Shown here piece after piece: positions 1-7,505 of a stretch of 31,851 bases of DNA (the first letter of the stretch is position 1; the number at the start of each line of letters is the position of its first letter). A program made the translations under genes and the position numbers. Below the pieces are notes generated by a model that did no database searches, was not told the DNA's origin, and worked only from the letters and a program-made list of their open reading frames with translations. This DNA comes from Methanodesulfokora sp964525965. Its GTDB lineage: Archaea > Korarchaeota > Korarchaeia > Korarchaeales > Korarchaeaceae. Where the stretch lies: assembly GCA_964525965.1 (NCBI GenBank), contig CAZGKA010000007.1:1-31851 (forward strand). Direction: 5' to 3'.

Positions 1-703
1 TTGGCTTCCTGCCGATAACAGAGAAGGCAAGCTCGGCCATCTCCCTGTACGTGTATACATCAGGTCCACCGACCGGGATCTCCCTTTCTCCCCCTTCAGC
101 GGCGTCCACGCAGACCTCAGCCAGGTCCTCCCCGTGGATGGGATTTATCCTGTTATTCCCCCCGCCTATCAGATAGACCCTGCCGGATAGGGCCATCTTC
201 AGGAACTCGCTGGCGTCGGAGAAGAAGCCCGTCGGCCTGATCACGGAGTAATCGATGCCAGACCTTTCAAGCTCCTTCACGACCATCTCCCTAGCCCTAC
301 CGATCTCCAGCTCCGCGAATAGATGCTGGTTGAACACTGAAACAAAGACGAACTTCTCGACCCCTGATCGCACGGCAACGTTCAGGAGGTTCGCGTTCCC
401 CCGATAATCGACGTCCATAAAGCTATAGCCCTCCTTCTGCCGTGTTATGCCGACCGAGGAGAAGACCACATCTATCCCGTCGCAGGACGCCTCGATCGTG
501 CTGACATCGGTAACGTCACCGACGAACACTTCATCTACATACTTCCTTATGGGAGGTTCCAAGAAGGGACCAATTTCATCCAGCTTCCTGATGGACTTCC
601 GTCTTACAAGTGCTCTTACCCAGTACCCCCTCCTCTTGAACTCCTTCACCACATGCTTCCCGAGATAGCCCGTGGCGCCCGCTACGAGAACCCTCCTCAT
701 CAT
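1..703 (-). CDS. NAD(P)-binding epimerase / NmrA-like SDR, 3' end cut by window
   Basis: An open frame of 234 codons runs from an ATG at 703 to the window edge with no stop, so the C-terminus is missing. The N-terminus reads MMRRVLVAGATGYLGKHVVK, with the GATGYLG (GxxGxxG) nucleotide-binding loop of atypical short-chain dehydrogenases, NDUFA9-like and NmrA-like sugar-epimerase relatives. Later segments fit the family: VFVGDVTD, FVFVSVFNQH and the PTGFFSD region with an inward-facing active-site area. It probably binds NAD(P)H; the substrate cannot be told. A TATA-like TTATAA lies at 724-729, about 23 bases above the ATG, which suggests a leaderless message. A second ATG at 700 is equally possible. 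The family call is firm, the exact role is not. Confidence 0.85.
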   Translation of the reverse strand, partial: MMRRVLVAGATGYLGKHVVKEFKRRGYWVRALVRRKSIRKLDEIGPFLEPPIRKYVDEVFVGDVTDVSTIEASCDGIDVVFSSVGITRQKEGYSFMDVDYRGNANLLNVAVRSGVEKFVFVSVFNQHLFAELEIGRAREMVVKELERSGIDYSVIRPTGFFSDASEFLKMALSGRVYLIGGGNNRINPIHGEDLAEVCVDAAEGGEREIPVGGPDVYTYREMAELAFSVIGRKP

Positions 704-942
704 GCTAGTTTTTCCGATCTAACTTATAATCACGACAGGACGACTAACTAGACCGCCACCCGCCCTGAGAGGTCGACTATAGTTTGATCCTCTTGGAGGA
801 AGCTTTCTAAAATTCATCTGAGCGCAGGATAGTTTGAGTGTCTGCCTGCTTGGCTTGCTCATCTCCTAGGACCTCAAACACGAGAGGGCTCCCTGTGTAG
901 TATGGAGGTAGATTTTTAGCTTCTTCCCAGCCCAGGGCCTAG

Positions 943-1392
943 ATGTCGGTCAGTCTGGGCAGGGTCAAAGGATGCATCCCTGTCATGGCCTGGAGGATGA
1001 ATCTCCTGCTCATAGTGACCGATGAGGTTATCTGCCACTACATACCGAAGTTTAAGGCCAAAGAGCTCTTGATGCCAGCGGGGTTCTCAGATATAGCAAT
1101 CTCGAGGAGATTGGTCAAGTTATGCGACATGGAGCCTGAAAAGCTCTTGGAGAGCATACGCGACAAAGAGGGAAAGATTAAGATCAGCAGGTGTGTGAAG
1201 TTAAGCGAGATCAGGAAGGTGGAAGTGAAGAAGGGTTTCATGGGGCTCGGAGGAAGATTGGTCATTCACACAACCAAGGACAAGCTCAGTTATAGCCTGA
1301 TATGTGGAAGAGGATTTGGAATAAAGTGTGATGAGGCTGTGAAGAGGGCTGTAGCTCTATTCAAGAGCGTAGGAGTTGAGGTTAAGGGCTAA
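943..1392 (+). CDS. small hypothetical protein, possibly PH-like
   Basis: I do not recognise this 149-residue protein. It is a soluble, basic protein with no membrane segments. The C-terminal half alternates strands and ends in a helix: SEIRKVEVKKGFMGLGG, then RLVIHTTKDK, then a final helix DEAVKRAVALFKS. That order (beta strands, then one closing amphipathic helix) resembles bacterial PH/GRAM-like domains, but this is an inference from pattern only. A TATA-like TTTTTA at 913-918 sits about 27 bases before the ATG at 943, which favours this start and a leaderless message; ATGs at residues 15 and 19 are alternatives. It stands alone, converging on the OB-fold gene downstream. Confidence 0.55.
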   Translation: MSVSLGRVKGCIPVMAWRMNLLLIVTDEVICHYIPKFKAKELLMPAGFSDIAISRRLVKLCDMEPEKLLESIRDKEGKIKISRCVKLSEIRKVEVKKGFMGLGGRLVIHTTKDKLSYSLICGRGFGIKCDEAVKRAVALFKSVGVEVKG

Positions 1393-1442
1393 AGATCGTT
1401 CCAGCGTGACCCGAGAGGGTTTCAGCTGACGCCCCGGCCCGG

Positions 1443-2243
1443 TCAGATGTTCTCTATCTCATATATTTTTATTATATGAAAGTCATCCTCCCTCCCGTAA
1501 CCCTTGGCCGTGACCAGCTTGCCCGTCAGGGACTCAGGAGGTTCTCCGAAGAATACTGCTGAGAATATACCGCTCTCATCAGCCACCTTGTATCTGAACA
1601 CTTTTCTGCTATCTGGCTCTCTTATCAGCCCGTGCTCAGGACAGTAGAGATCAGAATCCCTAGTTTCCAAGCTACGGCCGCACACGGGACATGCCAAGTA
1701 CTCAGAGGTCTGCTCATCTATCACTGCGAACCTGGCCAGTCTGTACCCTTTGCTCTTTATGGCCTTAGCCAGGGGTGCCCATGCTGGTTTAAGCCTCGTT
1801 ATGGGCGGAAGAGCGTCGTCCGGAAGTATCTCCACCTTGGAGGACTCCGCTGCCCTGAAGGCCTTCTCCCCTCCTAGCCTGGTCTCCACATACCTGCTTA
1901 TTTTCACGACCTTGTCCTCACTGTTATCGAGTTTGGAGATGTTCTCCTCACCGAAAGCAACGCAGAAGTACCTCCTGTTCTCGTCCACGAGGGTGAAGAG
2001 CCTGTAAGGAACCCCCTCTACTGTCAGCCTCACGGGAGACACGTAGAGAACCCTTCCTATGATAGGGGGGTGAAGGAGGTCTTTTGTATCTGCTCCGAAC
2101 TGATTTGCCGCCAGAATGGCTAGCGCTCTATCATTCAGCTTTATCCTCCTCCTCAGCTCCTCGACCTTGTTGAGGAACTCCTCCTTGGAGACGGAAACCT
2201 GATCTTTTATGGCATTCCATATCTCGATAACTTCTCTCGACAT
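1443..2243 (-). CDS. RPA-like OB-fold protein with zinc finger
   Basis: This 266-residue protein has a helical N-terminus (about 1-50), an OB-like beta region (about 60-130), a second mixed region and then a zinc-binding site C185-x2-C188 ... C201-x2-H204, followed by a further beta-rich, OB-like segment (about 215-262, YKVADESGIFSAVFFG). The order OB fold, CxxC-CxxH finger embedded in an OB fold is that of the large subunit of archaeal/eukaryal RPA, so a single-strand DNA-binding role in replication or repair is likely. It is shorter than canonical RPA70 and may be an accessory RPA paralogue. The ATG at 2243 faces the CLC gene across a short shared promoter region. The nucleic-acid-binding call is fairly sure; direct RPA function is an inference. 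Confidence 0.72.
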   Translation of the reverse strand: MSREVIEIWNAIKDQVSVSKEEFLNKVEELRRRIKLNDRALAILAANQFGADTKDLLHPPIIGRVLYVSPVRLTVEGVPYRLFTLVDENRRYFCVAFGEENISKLDNSEDKVVKISRYVETRLGGEKAFRAAESSKVEILPDDALPPITRLKPAWAPLAKAIKSKGYRLARFAVIDEQTSEYLACPVCGRSLETRDSDLYCPEHGLIREPDSRKVFRYKVADESGIFSAVFFGEPPESLTGKLVTAKGYGREDDFHIIKIYEIENI

Positions 2244-2271
2244 CCTAACCAGTACACCAGGTTGAGGGGCA

Positions 2272-2288
2272 ACCTTTTAGTTTTAACT
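2272..2288. promoter_or_regulatory. shared A/T-rich promoter between RPA-like gene and CLC gene
   Basis: The block ACCTTTTAGTTTTAACT lies between two divergent genes. Read on the minus strand it gives GTTAAAACTAAAAGG, about 35 bases above the RPA-like ATG. Read on the plus strand, CTTTTAGTTTT would place a transcript start near 2303. That lies downstream of the CLC ATG at 2289 but upstream of a TTG at 2346 that has a strong ribosome site. Confidence 0.45.
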
Positions 2289-4118
2289 ATGGGACTAAAC
2301 GGTAAAAGATCTCAACTGTATGAGGCTGCGAGGAGGGGGATCCGCTTGGGACTTCCGAGAAACCTTGGCTACTTGGAAAAGTGGTTTGTGTGCGGCGTGG
2401 TTGTCGGTATAGTGGCTGGTCTGGGAGCTGTCGTGTTCGCTGAGCTCCTCAAACTGACAACAGGGCTCTTCTTAGTCGATATAGTGCATTATACCCCTCC
2501 TTCTCCCGCTGGAGAAGGTGTGACCGTTATACCGGATTTCTCCAAGGTGCGATGGAACCTGTTTCCGGTTGTGGTCGCTGTTGGAGGGTTGATCTCCGGA
2601 GTTATAGTCTATACTTTCGCTCCTGAAGCCGAGGGACACGGTACTGACTCCGTCATAAAGGCTTTCCACAAGATGGGAGGATATATAAGGAAGAGAGTCC
2701 CCTTGGTCAAGCTCATCGCCTCAGCGGTGACCATAGGATCGGGAGGGAGTGCTGGAAGGGAGGGGCCCATAGCTCAGATAGGAGCTGGTTTTGCCTCTCT
2801 CCTGTCCTCAGTTCTCAAGCTCAGCGAGCATGACAGGAGAATTCTCGTCATATGCGGTGCTGGAGCAGGGATAGGAAGCATCTTCAGAGCTCCGCTGGGA
2901 GGCGCGCTCTTCAGCGCTGAGGTGCTCTACAGGCAAGACTTTGAGACGGAGGCTCTTCTGCCGGCCTTCATAGCATCAGTCATAGGTTTCGGAGTTTACT
3001 CCATCTTCGAGGGAACCAGACCTATATTCGAGATACCTTCTCTGATGCCTCCTCTGGACCCGTTAAGCCTTCTGTCGTACATCCTGCTCGGTTTTATAAG
3101 TGGAGTGTTTGCTGTGATCTACGTGAAGACGTTCTACGGGCTCAAGTTCAACGTGTTCGACAGGATGCCGATACCTAATCACGTTAAGCCGGCGATAGGG
3201 GGTCTGGTTGTTGGACTCATAGCTCTTGTGGTCCCTCAGGCCACTGAGATGGGTTATGGATGGCTTCAGCTGGCCATGTGGAACAAGATCCCCTTCATGC
3301 TACTCATTGTCGTAGCCGTGACGAAGATCCTGACCACGAGCTTCACTATAAGCTCCGGAGGGAGCGGTGGAGTATTCGCACCCTCGCTGGTGATAGGGGG
3401 GATGCTGGGCGGAGCCGTTGGAATGGTGCTCAGCAGGTACATGAACGTCCATCCTGCGGCCTTCGTCGTCATAGGAATGATGTCCTTCTTCGCCGGAGCG
3501 GCTAAGGTCCCGCTGACCTCGATAATAATGGTGGCCGAGATGACCGGGGGCTACAACATGTTAGTTCCCGCCATGCTCTCATCGGCGATCTCCTATGTGG
3601 TATCAGGGTCCAACACGATATATTACGAGCAGGTGAGATGCAGGCCTCTATCCCCCGCCCATAAGGAGGAGTTCAGCGTTCCTCTGCTCAAGAAGATGCT
3701 CGTGAGAGAGGCCATGACCAAGAACGTTGTGACCATAGGTCCCAAGACCACGGTGAGGAAGGCCCTCGACATACTCACGAAGAATAACATAGGAGGACTT
3801 CCTGTTGTGGATGAACATGGAAATCTGATCGGCATAGTCACGTTCACAGATCTGATCCAGGTTCCGGCTGAGCATCAATACAAGATGTATGTGGAGCTCA
3901 TAATGACTAGGGACGTGATAGTCACCTATCCAGAGGAAACTCTGTACGACGCGTTCAGGAAGATGGTCATGAACCAGGTAGGGAGACTTCCAGTTATAGA
4001 GGCACCTCACAGCAGAAAGGTTGTGGGTATACTGGCCAGAGCAGACATAAGGAATGCCTATGAAAGAGAGGTCCGCAGGCTTCTCGAGCGACAAGAAGAG
4101 GTCGGCGAGGGACTATAG
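2289..4118 (+). CDS. CLC-family chloride channel/transporter with two CBS domains
   Basis: A polytopic membrane protein that moves chloride or related anions. Counting from a TTG at 2262, it has the GREGP motif with gating glutamate E167, the GGSGGVFAP filter motif at 366-374, and two C-terminal CBS domains (about 484-535 and 546-600) that usually sense adenine nucleotides. The first filter motif, GSGIP in model CLCs, is GHGTD here. After FRAPLGGALFSAE the residue matching the proton glutamate of the E. coli exchanger is valine (V221), as in true channels, so uncoupled transport is possible. Start: ATG 2289 is given; TTG 2262 lies upstream, and TTG 2346 follows AGGAGGGGG by six bases and fits the TATA position better. 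It ends in a T-rich stretch. Confidence 0.93.
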   Translation: MGLNGKRSQLYEAARRGIRLGLPRNLGYLEKWFVCGVVVGIVAGLGAVVFAELLKLTTGLFLVDIVHYTPPSPAGEGVTVIPDFSKVRWNLFPVVVAVGGLISGVIVYTFAPEAEGHGTDSVIKAFHKMGGYIRKRVPLVKLIASAVTIGSGGSAGREGPIAQIGAGFASLLSSVLKLSEHDRRILVICGAGAGIGSIFRAPLGGALFSAEVLYRQDFETEALLPAFIASVIGFGVYSIFEGTRPIFEIPSLMPPLDPLSLLSYILLGFISGVFAVIYVKTFYGLKFNVFDRMPIPNHVKPAIGGLVVGLIALVVPQATEMGYGWLQLAMWNKIPFMLLIVVAVTKILTTSFTISSGGSGGVFAPSLVIGGMLGGAVGMVLSRYMNVHPAAFVVIGMMSFFAGAAKVPLTSIIMVAEMTGGYNMLVPAMLSSAISYVVSGSNTIYYEQVRCRPLSPAHKEEFSVPLLKKMLVREAMTKNVVTIGPKTTVRKALDILTKNNIGGLPVVDEHGNLIGIVTFTDLIQVPAEHQYKMYVELIMTRDVIVTYPEETLYDAFRKMVMNQVGRLPVIEAPHSRKVVGILARADIRNAYEREVRRLLERQEEVGEGL

Positions 4119-4137
4119 AAAAACCTCTTTCTAAACC

Positions 4138-4145
4138 TTTTTTAA
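4138..4145 (+). promoter_or_regulatory. T-tract/TATA element between CLC and ACT-V4R genes
   Basis: TTTTTTAA lies 20 bases after the CLC stop codon. It could end the CLC transcript as a U-tract. It is also the best TATA candidate for the next gene, predicting a start near 4168-4170 and a short leader carrying AAGGG five bases before the ATG at 4189. Confidence 0.45.
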
Positions 4146-4188
4146 CCTTCTAGTTGAGAGGAGATGGGCCTACCTCATAAGGGATATT

Positions 4189-4974
4189 ATGGTTGTAGTT
4201 CTTTTCATCGAGGGGATGTCCTTGCACGACCTCCCTATCTTCACGATATTTAAAGCGAAGAGGCATCCGGGGAAAGTATTCCTAGAGCTCTCCCTCCTTC
4301 TGGAGGATAGGCCCGGCGTCCTAGCGGAGGTCTCAGGAGTCATAGCTGAGTTAGGCGGAGATGTGAAATGGGGACTGATTCACGAGTCTAGAGAAGAGGG
4401 AAAGGTGTGGTTGTGCGCGTTCATCCTCATAGACAGGAAGCTCGTCGGTCATTTGGTTGATCGGCTAGAAGGAATTGAATGCGTGATCAACACTAGACAC
4501 ACGGTTCATGAGGAGGAGCTTATAGCCACAAAGCACCATCAAGCTATAACCTGCCTCACCGGTGAGAGAGCCATACTGACCTGTATAACGGGCATAAGAA
4601 AGCTCGTCTCGGGGCTCAGAGAGAGCCTGGGGGAGGATGTCCTGAGGGCCTTTGCCTACCTCTTCGGCACAAACCTTGGGGAAGTGCTGGTGAAAAATGC
4701 AAAGGAGCTGGGGATCAAAGTTGAGGAGGGGACTATGATAACGATCCTCAAAGGACTCGGATGGATAGGAGAGGGATCTTGGAGAAAGGATCGTGACTCA
4801 TATGTGTTCAGACTGTTGGATCCTTTTGACATGGAGTTCTGGGATAGGTGTTTTCTCATGAGAGGGATTATAACTGGATTTCTGACGTCCCTAAAGGGGA
4901 CTGAGTATAGGGTCGTGGATGAAAGGCTCGTCGGCGATCGAGAAAAGGAGTTCGTCCTAAAGAAGAGCAGCTAG
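4189..4974 (+). CDS. ACT domain - V4R domain fusion regulator
   Basis: This 261-residue soluble protein joins two ligand-sensing folds. The ACT domain spans about 30-105 and has the typical LSLLLEDRPGVLAEVSGVIA opening. The second half (about 125-258) ends like a V4R (4-vinyl-reductase) domain: KGLGWIGEGSW, then a beta pair YVFRLLDPF, then CFLMRGIITGFLTSLKG, then VVDERLVGDREKEFVL. V4R domains normally carry a cysteine pair in this last section (C...G...CxF); here the positions are V249 and E254, so a metal or haem site of the usual kind is missing. ACT domains bind amino acids or other small molecules, so a metabolite-sensing regulator is likely, but there is no DNA-binding domain. ATG 4216 is a weaker start. 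The gene overlaps the convergent hydrolase by four bases. Confidence 0.72.
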   Translation: MVVVLFIEGMSLHDLPIFTIFKAKRHPGKVFLELSLLLEDRPGVLAEVSGVIAELGGDVKWGLIHESREEGKVWLCAFILIDRKLVGHLVDRLEGIECVINTRHTVHEEELIATKHHQAITCLTGERAILTCITGIRKLVSGLRESLGEDVLRAFAYLFGTNLGEVLVKNAKELGIKVEEGTMITILKGLGWIGEGSWRKDRDSYVFRLLDPFDMEFWDRCFLMRGIITGFLTSLKGTEYRVVDERLVGDREKEFVLKKSS

Positions 4975-5417
4975 ATGAGATCCAGAATCAGGTGGCTGAT
5001 GTATCCCAGCAGATAGCCCGCAGCTGACGGGAGACCGTAGGACCCAAGGTAGAGATAGAGAGGAATTGCCAGCAGGAGGCCCAGGGGGAAATGCCAAAGA
5101 CCTCTGTGCTTGAATATTAATGGTATGGAGAGGAGGAACAGGACTGCCCCCAGCAGCCACAGAGCATCCATAGTATACACGCCTTTAAGGAGCAGGATCA
5201 TGGAAATGGGGATTATCACGAGGGCTGCCTTTCCCAGAAGTCTGTGTGCCTTGGACTTGTGGTGATCAAGATCAGGAGCTAAGGAGCCCACCATCGCAAA
5301 CAGTACAAACATTGCCAGTCTTGTTCCGGCTAGATGGAGGCCATGTTCGGATATCAGCATAGATGAGAGAGTTGCCAGCACTAGACCGGCCGCCAGATGA
5401 ACCTTGTATCCGGGCAT
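4971..5417 (-). CDS. DUF457/YdjM-type membrane-bound metal-dependent hydrolase
   Basis: With the start at the ATG at 5417 the protein has 148 residues and about four membrane segments. It shows the signature set of the LexA-regulated, membrane-bound hydrolase family: an early histidine (GYKVHLAAG), GSLAPDLDHHKSKAHR, KHRGLWHFPLG and GYISHLILDLI at the very end. These His/Asp residues are thought to bind metal at the membrane face; the substrate of the family is not known. An upstream in-frame codon at 5483 would overlap the exporter gene, but a strong TATA box (5439-5447) sits 26 bases before 5417, so the shorter, leaderless form is preferred. Confidence 0.8.
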   Translation of the reverse strand: MPGYKVHLAAGLVLATLSSMLISEHGLHLAGTRLAMFVLFAMVGSLAPDLDHHKSKAHRLLGKAALVIIPISMILLLKGVYTMDALWLLGAVLFLLSIPLIFKHRGLWHFPLGLLLAIPLYLYLGSYGLPSAAGYLLGYISHLILDLI

Positions 5418-5438
5418 CGGCTTGAGACCCCTAGGCTC

Positions 5439-5447
5439 ATATAAAAG
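5439..5447 (-). promoter_or_regulatory. TATA box of DUF457 hydrolase gene
   Basis: On the minus strand the sequence TCCTTTTATATG has its centre 26 bases before the ATG at 5417. It lies directly after the stop codon of the upstream exporter gene, so the hydrolase has its own promoter within a compact array. Confidence 0.65.
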
Positions 5448-5455
5448 GATTTTTT

Positions 5456-6238
5456 TTAGAGACAGGCTTTCAAGAGCATCCACACAGCCGCGGTGAGCAG
5501 TATCGCTGAGAACAGCTTCCGGATCTTCTTATCTCCTATCTTCATGTGCATCCTAGATCCCAACTGTGCTCCAATAACGACTGTAGATCCAAAAATTGCT
5601 CCGAGTTTTAGGTTCAGTCCCCCTCTCAGGACGTGTCCCGTGAGGGACATTGACGATGAGGAGAGAACCAAGAAGGAGTTCGTGGCCATGGCGATCCTGA
5701 GGGGAACCCCTCCCAGTATCACGCAGAGAGGGACTATGAGCCCTCCACCCGATATCCCCGCCATTCCGGCTAGAAAAGCTACTAGGGCTATGGGCGGGAT
5801 CATCAGAAGGATTTGAAGATCATACTCCATTCTTCCAACCTTTCTCTTGATGGAGAGGAATCTCATCCCCCTGAACTCCTTCCTAGCCAGGATCAGGAGG
5901 GCCGAGATCATGAGGAGGGCCGAGAAGCAGATCTTCAGGAGAAAAGAGGGAATCTCGTAGGATATGAATCCTCCCAGGAAGGAGGAAACTGCCACAACCC
6001 CTCCGAGCACCAGCGCCAGGACCCAGTCCAGGAGACCGTGTTTTCGGGAGTAGATGGGTATCATCGAGATGCCCTGAAGGGTTATCATCAGAAGGCTGAG
6101 GGTTGCCGCTTGGAAGTAGGACATCTCCATAACGGTCAGGAGCACCGGGAGGTAAAGCTCTCCTCCTCCCTTGCCGAACATGGAGAAGAAGGTTGATATC
6201 AGGAAGATCAGGAGGATCGCGACGATTAGTTGAATCAT
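5456..6238 (-). CDS. TauE/SafE family sulfite/organosulfonate exporter
   Basis: A 260-residue protein with about eight membrane segments in two repeats. Each repeat opens with a glycine-rich turn: FSMFGKGGGELYLPVLL near the N-terminus and AGMAGISGGGLIVPLCVILG in the middle, the pattern of TauE/SafE anion permeases. A polar loop around LARKEFRGMRFLSIKRKVGR separates the halves. The family exports sulfite, sulfoacetate and similar anions, but the substrate here is not shown by context. The ATG at 6238 is preferred over a TTG at 6262, because an A/T-rich box (6262-6272) lies 28 bases before it. A second TauE/SafE gene sits in the sulfate operon at 22.5 kb. Confidence 0.85.
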   Translation of the reverse strand: MIQLIVAILLIFLISTFFSMFGKGGGELYLPVLLTVMEMSYFQAATLSLLMITLQGISMIPIYSRKHGLLDWVLALVLGGVVAVSSFLGGFISYEIPSFLLKICFSALLMISALLILARKEFRGMRFLSIKRKVGRMEYDLQILLMIPPIALVAFLAGMAGISGGGLIVPLCVILGGVPLRIAMATNSFLVLSSSSMSLTGHVLRGGLNLKLGAIFGSTVVIGAQLGSRMHMKIGDKKIRKLFSAILLTAAVWMLLKACL

Positions 6239-6261
6239 CCCAATGCTTGGTAAGCCGACCA

Positions 6262-6272
6262 AAATAAATTTA
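6262..6272 (-). promoter_or_regulatory. TATA box of TauE/SafE gene
   Basis: AAATTTATTTT on the minus strand, centred about 28 bases before the ATG at 6238, supports a leaderless transcript and the shorter start. Confidence 0.6.
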
Positions 6273-6497
6273 GTGATGAAAATTTGAGGGGTGATGCCGC
6301 TGGCCCTTCACACAGATATGACCTCCTCTTTGACACCTCACTTTGTATCCTGTTAACTTTAGCCGATAGACAGCCAACTAGAGTTTATAAGAGTTTTAAG
6401 AGCTGCGATCGAGGCGAGATCACACGACCGGTCCGCCGATAGATCTTCGTGAGGTTGTAAGGTGCACTAAGCCGCAGTCCCAACGACTGAGGACGGA
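6273..6497. other. intergenic stretch without a recognised gene
   Basis: No convincing coding frame was found. A promoter-like GTTTATAAGAGTTTTAAG occurs around 6382-6399 on the plus strand, but no start codon with a real open frame follows it, and the minus-strand neighbours do not use it. It may drive a short RNA or be a relic. Confidence 0.4.
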
Positions 6498-6539
6498 TCA
6501 CAGATCGACCTCATTCTTGGCGGAGCTGAAGGCCGGTTT
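6498..6539 (-). pseudogene. detached copy of the moxR 3' end
   Basis: Read on the minus strand this encodes KPAFSSAKNEVDL followed by TGA. The intact moxR gene ends KLAFSSAKKEIGL followed by TGA at 7547-7506. The two agree at 25 of 26 bases over the FSSAK part and at 15 of 21 bases from there to the shared stop position. No moxR frame continues above it. It is therefore either the displaced original tail of moxR or a remnant of a second moxR. Confidence 0.75.
6514..6534 (+). repeat. direct repeat, copy 1 (moxR tail core)
   Basis: A 21-base identical direct repeat with 7522-7542, 1,008 bases apart, extending to 25 of 26 with one mismatch. It encloses an AbrB-PIN toxin-antitoxin pair. Confidence 0.9.
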
Positions 6540-6569
6540 GCAAACTTAAACTAAAAGGAATACAATGTC

Positions 6570-6977
6570 TCAGGAGGATTCAAGCCATATGACATTTACG
6601 GGAAGATTCCTGAAGTCCTCATCCTCGGTAACTATGGATTGAAGGCCGTAGCTCTCCATAACTGCCAAGTGTATCGCATCAGAGGGTTTGAGTCCGTGCT
6701 TCAAGATGTTTCTCCTGGCCAGCAGATATTCCTTCATTCCTATCGGAAGCACATTGACGTACGGAAGAACATACCTATCTATAAAATCGATAGATTCCTT
6801 ATATGAAATTTTATATTTTTTCTTGGAGATGAAGATCGCCTCATCCAGCGCTAAAACATCCGTGTAGACCTCGTACTCCTTCATCAGATCCCTGTAGAAC
6901 CCAGCGAACGTCTCCTCCATCCCAGGAGTTGGGGCTATCAGGTATATCAGAAAGCTGGCGTCTAGGAGAACTTTCAT
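6570..6977 (-). CDS. PIN-domain ribonuclease toxin (VapC-like)
   Basis: A 135-residue PIN protein with the four acidic positions expected for metal-dependent RNA cleavage: D6 (VLLDASFL), E46 (ALDEAIF), D100 (KPSDAIHLA) and D119/D121 (TEDEDF). Its ATG overlaps the stop of the AbrB-type gene by four bases (ATGA), the usual antitoxin-toxin coupling. It is clearly paralogous to the PIN gene at 28673, sharing YTD.L..DE..FIS, the KY..(S/P)Y segment and GLKPSDAIH. Codon use is more A/T-rich than in the 28.7-kb copy. The target RNA is unknown; PIN toxins of this class often cut tRNA or rRNA. Confidence 0.88.
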   Translation of the reverse strand: MKVLLDASFLIYLIAPTPGMEETFAGFYRDLMKEYEVYTDVLALDEAIFISKKKYKISYKESIDFIDRYVLPYVNVLPIGMKEYLLARRNILKHGLKPSDAIHLAVMESYGLQSIVTEDEDFRNLPVNVIWLESS

Positions 6978-7225
6978 AGAAATTCCTCCTCCAGGTCGAT
7001 CGATGCCAGATCTCCAAGTTTAGCTGGAATTCCTTTCACTTTACTCTTCCACTCAATTATCTCATTGAACAATTCCCCTAGATCCTTGATCCCCCTTAAA
7101 ATCAGCCCTTCATCCGTTGGAATCGCCACGACCTCCCCTCCCTCCCTTATCCCGTAGGCCTCCCTGAAGACCTTGGGTATCACCACCTGCCCCTTTGGAC
7201 CGACCTTCAGCCTGAGGCTAACCAT
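6974..7225 (-). CDS. AbrB/SpoVT-type antitoxin (VapB-like)
   Basis: An 83-residue protein beginning MVSLRLKVGPKGQVVIPKVF, a swapped-hairpin AbrB/MazE DNA-binding domain (about 1-48), followed by a helical tail ending DLASIDLEEEFL that should wrap the PIN toxin. The frame stays open upstream to 7345, but the extra 40 residues are hydrophobic and unlike the family, while the ATG at 7225 aligns with the start of the paralogue at 28.4 kb. A TATA-like TTTTTAAG lies at 7260-7267, giving a short leader. It probably represses its own promoter and neutralises the PIN protein encoded next to it. Confidence 0.85.
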   Translation of the reverse strand: MVSLRLKVGPKGQVVIPKVFREAYGIREGGEVVAIPTDEGLILRGIKDLGELFNEIIEWKSKVKGIPAKLGDLASIDLEEEFL

Positions 7226-7505
7226 CAGTATCACTATGTAATACCTTAAGTAAGACCAGCTTAAAAAGATGTTCCCAAGCATCCCGAGATACCAAGAATA
7301 GATCCCAAGTCGCCTCAATCGAGATGTAAGGAGACTTTTGATCAAGCTTCAGATAGCTCTTGAACGATCCTGCGGAGACCACTGAGTTGAACCTCAGATG
7401 GATGCACAATTTTCACAGTCCTCATTAGTCTGGGCCAGAGACCAAGGAAAACTGGAGGGTACTCTAATGAGTGATGACAGGAACCCCTGTGAGATCGCTG
7501 GAAAA
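7226..7505. other. intergenic stretch between antitoxin and moxR
   Basis: It holds the antitoxin promoter (7260-7267) and, about 16 bases past the moxR stop, a small hairpin ACAGG-AACC-CCTGT at 7477-7490. No real gene is visible; a 63-codon frame at 7218-7409 has no family features. Confidence 0.4.

Noticed and set aside
6974..7345. Longer 123-residue form of the AbrB antitoxin
   Set aside because: The extra N-terminus is hydrophobic and absent from the paralogue; the ATG at 7225 matches the family start.
7218..7409. Small minus-strand frame overlapping the antitoxin start
   Set aside because: It is out of frame with the antitoxin and shows no conserved features.
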